From Bacteroidota bacterium (GTDB lineage Bacteria; Bacteroidota; Bacteroidia; Chitinophagales; Chitinophagaceae): DNA of 6,306 nt. The translations under genes and the position numbers were made by a program. The stretch lies in NCBI GenBank assembly GCA_023429365.1, contig JAEYVW010000333.1:1-6306 (forward strand), written 5' to 3'. Below the pieces are notes generated by a model. That model ran no database searches, was not told the DNA's origin, and saw only the letters and a list, made by a program, of their open reading frames with translations. Shown piece after piece: positions 1-5,268 of this stretch (its first letter is position 1; each line of letters starts with the position of its first letter).

Positions 1-68
1 TTGTAGTGGCCGGCAGGGAAAAATGATAATATAAACCTAAAAATTCGCGCATCTTACAGGGATACAGT

Positions 69-83
69 AATTGTTCGACAATT
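69..83. repeat. Short inverted repeat before the PepSY-like gene
   Basis: AATTGT and ACAATT form a perfect 6-bp inverted repeat around a TCG spacer, 14 nt before ATG98. Its right arm overlaps a CAATTTTG sequence (79-86) that matches the Bacteroidota -7 consensus TAnnTTTG in all but the first fixed base. It could be an operator over the promoter or a small hairpin in the leader. No TTG at the expected -33 spacing is visible, so the promoter reading is weak. Confidence 0.3.
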
Positions 84-97
84 TTGCTGCATAACAA

Positions 98-556
98 ATG
101 ACGAAAAAGATGAAAAAAAGAATCACAGCCCTGTCAGCAGCCCTTTTATTGATGTCGGGTTTTGCATTTTCCCAGATAAGGGAAATCCCAAAAGCGGTCG
201 AAGAAACTTTTGCAAACCAGTACCGCGGCGCATCTGATATTGAATTTAAGGATCGCCTGGTGAGCGTAGACGTATACTTTATCCAGGATGGAGAAAGTAT
301 GATCGCTTCCTATACCAATAAAGGTTTGTGGAAAGAAACGATTAAAGAATGGAGTTTTGATAAACTTCCAGAAGAAGTGAAGAATGGCTTTGAAAAAAGC
401 AAATATGCAGACCGCGAAGTCGCTGAAACCGTAGTGTTGTATTTACCAGGTGAGGTGACACAATACAGGTTGAAAGCAAAAAAGAATGATGTCGAGAAAA
501 AATATCTTTATTTCAATCCCAAAGGAAGATTGCTGCGTGAGTGGGTGACGCTTTAA
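98..556 (+). CDS. Exported PepSY-like (DUF2874-type) small protein
   Basis: This 152-residue protein starts with a typical signal peptide: Lys/Arg-rich residues 3-8, a hydrophobic core at about 9-22, and a likely cleavage after AFS (residues 23-25) before Gln26. It has no lipobox, so it is probably soluble in the periplasm or secreted. The mature part looks like two copies of one module. Residues 30-85 begin IPKAV and end in a G-x-W-x-E-T...EW pattern; residues 90-149 begin LPEEV and end G-R-L-L-R-EW. This layout, with alternating short strands and an (I/L)P-x-x-V helix start, resembles the PepSY-like family of Bacteroidota periplasmic proteins (PF11396 type). The family assignment is by eye, and the biochemical role of these proteins is not settled. 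ATG98 and ATG110 (residue 5) are both possible starts; the second gives an equally good signal peptide. It lies 75 nt before the M1 peptidase gene on the same strand, so co-transcription is possible but not shown. Confidence 0.75.
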   Translation: MTKKMKKRITALSAALLLMSGFAFSQIREIPKAVEETFANQYRGASDIEFKDRLVSVDVYFIQDGESMIASYTNKGLWKETIKEWSFDKLPEEVKNGFEKSKYADREVAETVVLYLPGEVTQYRLKAKKNDVEKKYLYFNPKGRLLREWVTL

Positions 557-576
557 TTGAAATGCATGATATTCGT

Positions 577-590
577 TTTGACCGGTCAAA
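577..590. promoter_or_regulatory. Perfect 14-bp palindrome upstream of the M1 peptidase gene
   Basis: TTTGACCGGTCAAA is its own reverse complement and lies 41 nt before the peptidase ATG and 20 nt after the preceding stop. An uninterrupted even palindrome suits a homodimeric DNA-binding protein. As RNA it could fold only as a 5-bp A/U-rich stem with a CCGG loop and no good U-tract, so it is a poor terminator. A TATATTTA sequence (594-601), close to the -7 consensus TAnnTTTG, follows directly; this would fit an operator next to a promoter, but the spacing from the TTTG at 577-580 is only 13 nt, short for a -33/-7 pair. Confidence 0.4.
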
Positions 591-631
591 GAATATATTT
601 ACCGGAACCTGATAACTTTTAAACTTACCAC

Positions 632-2464
632 ATGAAACGACTCTGGTTTGTAGTAGTTTGTTTTTTTCTATTTGATTACGCGTTCGCTCAGCCTGGCCGT
701 TGGCAGCAGAAAGTGAAGTATGTGATGGATATTGATATGAACGTGCAGACCAATCAATTTACCGGTAAACAGAAGCTGGAGTACTGGAACAATTCGCCCG
801 ATACGCTCACACGGGTATTTTACAATCTTTACTTTAACGCTTTTCAGCCCGGCAGTATGATGGACAACCGGAGCCGTCGCCAGGGTACTATACAATCGGG
901 AAGTGGAGGCGACTGGGATTCGAGGGTTAAAGACCGTATCCTGCACCTGAAACCTGATGAGATCGGTTACCAAAAGATCATTTCATTAAAGATGAATGGC
1001 CGGCCACAAAAGTTTGAGGTGCTGGAAACTATCCTTGAAGTACAACTCGACAGGCCGATCCTGCCAAAATCAAAGGTTGTTTTTGATATGGTATTTGAAG
1101 CCCAGGTTCCGTTACAGATCCGTCGTAGCGGGAGGGATAATCCCAATACCAAAGTTCGTTATTCCATGAGCCAATGGTACCCCAAGCTCTGCGAATATGA
1201 TGCGGATGGCTGGCATCCCACGCCTTATGTTGGCCGCGAGTTCTATGGGGTTTGGGGCGATTTTGACGTGAATATCACCATCGATAAAAATTATATACTG
1301 GGTGGCACAGGTTATTTGCAGAATGCTAACCAAATCGGTTATGGTTACGAAGATGCCGGCGTTAAAGTGACAAGACCCGCCGGTAATAAACTCACCTGGA
1401 AATTTACAGCTCCCAATGTTCACGATTTTATGTGGGCAGCAGATCCTGAATACAAGCATGTAAAAAGAAAAATAAGGAAGGATCTCACCTTTCATTTATT
1501 ATACAAATCTTCCAGCCCCTCCGCCGCAGCCTGGGAAGCAATATTGGATAACGCCGAGCGAGCGCTTCCTTTTATTGAAAAGACATTCGGTCCTTACGAT
1601 TACAAACAATATTCATTTATTGAAGGTGGCGATGGAGGAATGGAGTATCCCATGGCGACATTGTTGGCCGGGCAGGGTGCCTGGCTACATGAATGGATGC
1701 ACAACTGGTATCATGGTGTGTTAGGCACCAACGAATCACTCTATGCATGGATGGATGAAGGTTTTACCAGTTATGCCGACAACCGTGTAGAAGCTTTCCT
1801 GAAAAACGATACCACTTCTTTTACCCAGGCCGGAAGTTACCGTGGCTATTTTTCGCTGGTAAGAAGCGGAAGGGAAGAACCATTGACTACGCATGCCGAT
1901 CATTTTAATACCAACACTGCTTATTCGGCTGCGGCCTACTCAAAGGGTGCTGTCTTCATTGAACAATTGGGTTATGTTGTCGGTGCAGAAGTGCGCGACA
2001 GGATCCTGCTCGAATATCATCGCCAGTGGAAATTCAAACATCCCAATGTTTTTGATTTTGTCCGTCTGTCTGAAAAAGTGAGTGGCATCGAATTGGACTG
2101 GTACCAGCAATACTGGGTGAACTCAGTTAAGACCATTGACTATGCTTTTGACAGTCTCTGGGAAGAGGGCGGCAAGACAAGGATCCGTCTGAAAAGACTA
2201 GGCCAGATGCCAATTCCTATTGATCTTCAGCTGACTTTTAAAGACGGCAGCACAGAAATGCATTATATTCCACTTGACCTGATGTATGGGACGAAGCCTG
2301 CTGAAGGATCGGGTTTAAGAAAAATTTACCCCGCATGGAAGTGGACCAACGAGACTTATGTAATTGAAAGCGACCGTAGACTGGGTGATATTTCAATCGC
2401 CGAGATCGATCCCTCACAGAGGATGGCGGATACTGAAAGACAAAACAACAGGATAAAACTGTAG
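632..2464 (+). CDS. Secreted M1-family zinc metallopeptidase
   Basis: The 610-residue product begins with a signal peptide (hydrophobic residues 5-14, likely cleavage after AFA at 17-19, before Gln20), so it acts in the periplasm or outside the cell. A beta-rich N-terminal domain comes first, with the M1-typical stretch REFYGVWGDFDVNI near residue 202. The gluzincin catalytic domain follows: GGMEYP at 335-340 replaces the usual GxMEN exopeptidase motif with Glu338 kept, HEWMH at 353-357 is the HExxH zinc site, and Glu376 sits exactly 18 residues later as third ligand (HExxH-x18-E). Tyr431 and Tyr436 match the Y-x4-Y pair of leukotriene A4 hydrolase, Tyr436 being the expected transition-state tyrosine before SKG. 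All catalytic residues are present, so it should be active, probably trimming N-terminal residues from peptides. The size fits the short M1 forms rather than the roughly 850-900-residue PepN type. Substrate preference cannot be read from the sequence. A terminator follows the stop by 21 nt. Confidence 0.93.
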   Translation: MKRLWFVVVCFFLFDYAFAQPGRWQQKVKYVMDIDMNVQTNQFTGKQKLEYWNNSPDTLTRVFYNLYFNAFQPGSMMDNRSRRQGTIQSGSGGDWDSRVKDRILHLKPDEIGYQKIISLKMNGRPQKFEVLETILEVQLDRPILPKSKVVFDMVFEAQVPLQIRRSGRDNPNTKVRYSMSQWYPKLCEYDADGWHPTPYVGREFYGVWGDFDVNITIDKNYILGGTGYLQNANQIGYGYEDAGVKVTRPAGNKLTWKFTAPNVHDFMWAADPEYKHVKRKIRKDLTFHLLYKSSSPSAAAWEAILDNAERALPFIEKTFGPYDYKQYSFIEGGDGGMEYPMATLLAGQGAWLHEWMHNWYHGVLGTNESLYAWMDEGFTSYADNRVEAFLKNDTTSFTQAGSYRGYFSLVRSGREEPLTTHADHFNTNTAYSAAAYSKGAVFIEQLGYVVGAEVRDRILLEYHRQWKFKHPNVFDFVRLSEKVSGIELDWYQQYWVNSVKTIDYAFDSLWEEGGKTRIRLKRLGQMPIPIDLQLTFKDGSTEMHYIPLDLMYGTKPAEGSGLRKIYPAWKWTNETYVIESDRRLGDISIAEIDPSQRMADTERQNNRIKL

Positions 2465-2485
2465 GCCTCTACTACAACTTAAAGC

Positions 2486-2515
2486 AAAAACCATCCGGAA
2501 TTCCGGATGGTTTTT
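2486..2515. terminator. Symmetric Rho-independent terminator, probably bidirectional
   Basis: The 30 bases form a perfect palindrome: an A5 tract, an 8-bp GC-rich arm (CCATCCGG), a central AATT, the matching arm and a T5 tract, with a sixth T at 2516. The RNA hairpin is equally strong on both strands and ends in a U-tract either way. It lies 21 nt after the M1 peptidase stop and 136 nt beyond the convergent response-regulator stop, so it can insulate both transcription units. The rest of the gap (2517-2651) shows no gene or second convincing terminator. Confidence 0.92.
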
Positions 2516-2651
2516 TGATTAAGGCCCTTGAAAATCAATATGGATAAATGGTAGGTTTTATGGTCAATGGATCATTATGATCAATAACCGTCCCAAAGCT
2601 ACATTGATTCACACCTACAAACCATACCCTTTTAGTGGTATTTTTTCAAAA

Positions 2652-3293
2652 TTAACGCCCAAAGTACCGGTTTACGGCTTCGATACGGTTTGTAACATGT
2701 AATTTTTCGTATATGTGATAGACGTGTTTGCGAACGGTTTCGGGACTAATAAACAGCGCAGCCGCTATTTCTTTATACATCAGTCCTTTAGATAGTTGTT
2801 CCAGGATCTCTTTTTCCCGGTTCGACAGCGATTCGAGGTTTTCGGTTCCGTCGGTAGAAGCGGGTTTGTTCTGAAAGGCGGCCACCACTTTCCTGGCGAT
2901 TTGGCTGCTCATGGGGGCGCCGCCCTGGTATAATTCGCGGATAGCTTCCAACATTTGGGGTGGTGCGGTCTTTTTTAGAATGTATCCGCTGGCGCCCGCG
3001 GTGAGCGCCTGGAATATTTTTTCATTCTCCTCGTACACCGTACACATCATGAAATTAGTAGAAGGGACCTGGTGTTTTAACGCTTTCACGCAATCAATAC
3101 CCGTTTCATCCGAACCGAGGTTGATATCCATCAGTACTACATCAGGAGCAAGAACGGGGATCTGTGTGATCGCTTCCTGGGCTGTACCAATCGTGCCTAC
3201 ACATTCAAAACCTTCCGACATATCAATGATCTCTTCCAGGGCGTTGCGAAGGTCCCGGTTGTCATCGACTACACAAACCGATATTTTCTTCAT
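2652..3293 (-). CDS. NarL/FixJ-type response regulator (REC + LuxR HTH)
   Basis: This 213-residue protein has the standard two-domain layout. The receiver domain (about 4-120) shows the acidic pair Asp10-Asp11, the phospho-acceptor Asp56 in VVLMDINL, Thr85 and Lys107 in YILKK, so the whole phosphorylation site is intact. The C-terminal LuxR-type helix-turn-helix (about 154-213) opens with LSNREKEIL and carries the recognition-helix pattern SPETVRKHV followed by IYEKLHVTNRIEAV. It should be a phosphorylation-controlled transcription factor that binds DNA as a dimer. No histidine kinase is in the window, so its partner and signal are unknown. It is the last gene on the minus strand before the convergent terminator and lies 60 nt downstream of rsmG, with a palindrome in the gap that may be its own operator. 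The start is the only ATG that leaves the first receiver strand intact. Confidence 0.93.
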   Translation of the reverse strand: MKKISVCVVDDNRDLRNALEEIIDMSEGFECVGTIGTAQEAITQIPVLAPDVVLMDINLGSDETGIDCVKALKHQVPSTNFMMCTVYEENEKIFQALTAGASGYILKKTAPPQMLEAIRELYQGGAPMSSQIARKVVAAFQNKPASTDGTENLESLSNREKEILEQLSKGLMYKEIAAALFISPETVRKHVYHIYEKLHVTNRIEAVNRYFGR

Positions 3294-3328
3294 AAAACAA
3301 AATTGAGTCTTAGGTGAAGATTAACCAA

Positions 3329-3343
3329 TACCACAAAGTGGTA
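3329..3343. promoter_or_regulatory. Inverted repeat between rsmG and the response regulator
   Basis: TACCAC and GTGGTA flank a 3-nt spacer as a perfect 6-bp inverted repeat, 35 nt before the response-regulator ATG and 10 nt after the rsmG stop. LuxR-type regulators bind such short dyads as dimers, so autoregulation is a reasonable guess. Read as RNA from the minus strand it could also be a small hairpin after rsmG, but the stem has only three G-C pairs and the following bases (TTGGTTAATC) are not a proper U-tract. Confidence 0.4.
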
Positions 3344-3353
3344 GTTTTAGCTC

Positions 3354-4004
3354 TTAGCGGGGCACGTACACAATAAATTTATCCTGAAAAAACTCCTCCT
3401 CAAAAATTTCATTGATCTCCATCAAGCGGGGTCGGGTACCACTCTCCTGTATTTCCAGGGCCAGGTCGCCACCTTTCAGACATATCAGTCCCGGGTGTTG
3501 TGAAAACTCGTCCTTGTTATCTGCAGACCCTCTTTTAAGCAGTGGTTTGCTCCATCTCCACAGGTCTTTCAACGGTGCCACAGCCCTGGAGACCACAAAG
3601 TCAAATTTCCTGTTTTTTAAATCTTCTACGCGGCCGTGTTGGGTACTGATATTGGAGAGACCGATGGTTTCAGCAACCGCATTCACCACTTTTAATTTTT
3701 TACCGATGCTGTCAACGAGGTGAAATTTCACTTCCGGGAAAAAAATGGCCAGGGGTATACCGGGAAAACCTCCTCCCGTGCCGAGGTCAAGAATCTCAGC
3801 GCCATCCCTGAATTCAAATACTGCGGCGATGGATAATGAATGCAGCACGTGCCGTTCGTAAAGACTGTCGATATCCTTGCGTGATATCACATTGATTTTT
3901 TCGTTCCACTCACGGTAGAGATCCTTTAAAGCCTCAAATTGCTTTATTTGGGTATCCGTGAACTCCGAAAAGTATTTTAAGATGATGTCCATCCGTTCCT
4001 GCAT
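3354..4004 (-). CDS. rsmG: 16S rRNA (guanine527-N7)-methyltransferase RsmG (GidB)
   Basis: RsmG transfers a methyl group from S-adenosylmethionine to N7 of G527 (E. coli numbering) in the 530 loop of 16S rRNA; in other bacteria its loss gives low-level streptomycin resistance. The 216-residue product has the normal family length and signatures: a helical N-terminus with YREWNEKINVISRKD (30-44), ERHVLHSL (50-57), the SAM-binding glycine loop LDLGTGGGFPG (72-82), LVDSIGKK (96-103) at the second nucleotide-binding strand, and SRAVAPL (139-145). The ATG directly abuts the TAA of the upstream glycosyltransferase (TAAATG), which supports this start over Met5 and points to translational coupling. 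The link to the glycosyltransferase is probably positional rather than functional. Confidence 0.96.
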   Translation of the reverse strand: MQERMDIILKYFSEFTDTQIKQFEALKDLYREWNEKINVISRKDIDSLYERHVLHSLSIAAVFEFRDGAEILDLGTGGGFPGIPLAIFFPEVKFHLVDSIGKKLKVVNAVAETIGLSNISTQHGRVEDLKNRKFDFVVSRAVAPLKDLWRWSKPLLKRGSADNKDEFSQHPGLICLKGGDLALEIQESGTRPRLMEINEIFEEEFFQDKFIVYVPR

Positions 4005-5126
4005 TTAATCCCAGCTCCTGGCTGGTTTTTTCCAAAGTGCCGATGCAAAGATGATGTAATAAAGGAACATCCATAGATCCAGGAAAACAAACCAGGGCCA
4101 AAGATCTGCTTCATCCATTTTCTTCATCGCGCGATAAAAAATAATGGCCTGCGTGATCAGTCTTGCACCAAATAATGCAAGCGCCCAGCGCCAGTCATAA
4201 AACAGGATGGTGGTAACGAACAGGGGATAAAAAATAAACTGCGTGATGAAGTAAAGCCCGAGCAGGAATTTATGTTTGGCTTTATAATATTTAGCCGTTG
4301 TATAATGCCTCGATTTTTGTTTCAGCCAGCCACTCCAGGTGGTTTTGGGAATAGACCTTGTTATGGCATCCCTTTCGATGACAACAGCTGTATTCCTGGA
4401 AGTGGCGACTTTATTGATAAAAAGATCGTCGTCGCCACTTGGAATATGGTTGATCGATGAAAATCCTTTATTGCGAAGGAACAGGTCTTTTTTGTACGAC
4501 AGGTTCCTGCCCACGCCCATGTATGGTAATCCCGCCAGGGCATATGACAGGTATTGTAAAGCGGTATGAAATGTTTCAAAGCGTATCAGCTTATTTAATA
4601 CACCAGGCTTTTTGTGATAAGCGCCGTATCCCAACACGATCTCTATATCGTCACGATATCCATCCTGCATCCGCGTGATCCAGTGTTCACTGGCAGGTAC
4701 ACAATCCGCATCCGTGAGTAGTAGAATCTCGTGCTTCGCTTCCCTGATCCCAATCGATAAAGGATATTTTTTTCCCCTGATCAGTTTGGCTTCATGCGTA
4801 AGCTCTACCACATTCAAAGTTTTGAATGTTCTTTTTAGTTCCTGCAGTATATATTTTGAATCGTCGACTGAATTATCATTAACCGCGACCACTTCAAAAC
4901 TGCTGGGATATTGTTGTACCAACAGTCCGGGTAGATTGCGCGCGAGATTTTCATCTTCATCGCGACTGCAAACGATCACCGAAACGGGGTGCTGCTGCGA
5001 CTGATCTTTTGGTTTGGTTTTGAAAAAAGCAATGCGACTAAAAAAACAGGTATAATAAAATACCTGGATGGCGGTGGTGGCGGCAAAAGAATAGAAAATA
5101 ATTTCTCCCCAGTTAATGGTTGGCAT
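4005..5126 (-). CDS. Membrane-bound family-2 glycosyltransferase
   Basis: This 373-residue protein is an inner-membrane GT-A transferase that should move a sugar from a nucleotide donor onto a lipid or growing glycan on the cytoplasmic side. One hydrophobic segment lies at about 9-32. The GT2 catalytic domain (about 47-275) starts with PVSVIVCSRDEDENL (47-61), has VVAVNDNSVDDS (79-90), the metal and donor-binding DAD at 139-141, a GDDD acceptor-side acidic cluster at 231-234, and KQKSRHY (269-275) in the place of the (Q/R)xxRW motif of processive enzymes, here without the Trp. Two or three hydrophobic segments follow at about 285-307, 310-328 and 343-365. Acceptor and sugar cannot be told. 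It is probably the first gene of a minus-strand unit with rsmG immediately after it. A TATTTTCG element sits 5 nt before the ATG. Confidence 0.88.
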   Translation of the reverse strand: MPTINWGEIIFYSFAATTAIQVFYYTCFFSRIAFFKTKPKDQSQQHPVSVIVCSRDEDENLARNLPGLLVQQYPSSFEVVAVNDNSVDDSKYILQELKRTFKTLNVVELTHEAKLIRGKKYPLSIGIREAKHEILLLTDADCVPASEHWITRMQDGYRDDIEIVLGYGAYHKKPGVLNKLIRFETFHTALQYLSYALAGLPYMGVGRNLSYKKDLFLRNKGFSSINHIPSGDDDLFINKVATSRNTAVVIERDAITRSIPKTTWSGWLKQKSRHYTTAKYYKAKHKFLLGLYFITQFIFYPLFVTTILFYDWRWALALFGARLITQAIIFYRAMKKMDEADLWPWFVFLDLWMFLYYIIFASALWKKPARSWD

Positions 5127-5131
5127 GGCGG

Positions 5132-5139
5132 CGAAAATA
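5132..5139 (-). promoter_or_regulatory. Candidate -7 element of the glycosyltransferase gene
   Basis: On the minus strand TATTTTCG matches the Bacteroidota -7 consensus TAnnTTTG with C for the third T, and ends 5 nt before the ATG. If used, the transcript would begin at or within a few bases of the start codon. No TTG is seen at the expected 17-23 nt upstream, so this rests on one box only. Confidence 0.3.
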
Positions 5140-5171
5140 GCAAGTTTTGTGATTTGTAAGGGTTTCCACCT

Positions 5172-5199
5172 CCTAATTCCTGATCCCTAATTCCTAATT
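5172..5199. repeat. Four tandem heptamers in the divergent gap
   Basis: Four 7-bp units follow one another without a gap: CCTAATT (5172), CCTGATC (5179), CCTAATT (5186) and CCTAATT (5193). The second differs from the others at two positions. The array sits between the divergent glycosyltransferase and tgt genes, 46 nt before the former's start codon and 69 nt before the latter's. A 5-bp dyad (CCGAT/ATCGG, 5206-5219) follows it. Confidence 0.7.
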
Positions 5200-5253
5200 T
5201 TTAACCCGATAACCATCGGATCCAAACGCTCACCCCCATCCACCCCAAACCTG

Positions 5254-5261
5254 TACCTTCG
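5254..5261 (+). promoter_or_regulatory. Candidate -7 element of tgt
   Basis: TACCTTCG matches TAnnTTTG except for C at the third T and ends 7 nt before the tgt ATG. The following CACACCT has no ribosome-binding site, so the transcript would have a leader of only a few bases. A -33 TTG is not visible at the right distance, which limits confidence. Confidence 0.4.
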
Positions 5262-5268
5262 CACACCT

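Noticed and set aside
1..34. Possible C-terminal tail of an upstream gene (open frames ending at 26 and 34)
   Set aside because: Only 8-10 codons are visible in either frame and nothing in them is recognisable; a chance open stretch is just as likely.
1112..1495. 127-codon minus-strand open frame inside the M1 peptidase gene
   Set aside because: The opposite strand encodes the conserved peptidase with all motifs; this frame has no recognisable features.
2570..2582. GATCA-TTA-TGATC inverted repeat in the convergent gap
   Set aside because: Five A/T-rich base pairs with no U-tract and no promoter nearby; such a repeat is expected by chance in this gap.
2624..2646. ATACC/GGTAT stem followed by T6 near the response-regulator stop
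   Set aside because: The T-run is on the plus-strand side, the wrong orientation to end the minus-strand gene, and the 5-bp stem with an 8-nt loop is weak.
3298..3305. CAATTTTG on the minus strand before the response-regulator ATG as a -7 box
   Set aside because: It ends only 4 nt before the ATG and lacks the initial T and a -33 box, so transcription from it would probably begin at or inside the start codon.
2911..3306. 131-codon plus-strand open frame over the response regulator
   Set aside because: It lies antisense to a well-supported receiver/LuxR protein and its translation shows no domain; it is a shadow of the true gene.
5163..5173. AGGAGGTGG on the minus strand as a Shine-Dalgarno site
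   Set aside because: No start codon lies at a suitable distance downstream; the glycosyltransferase ATG is almost 40 nt away.
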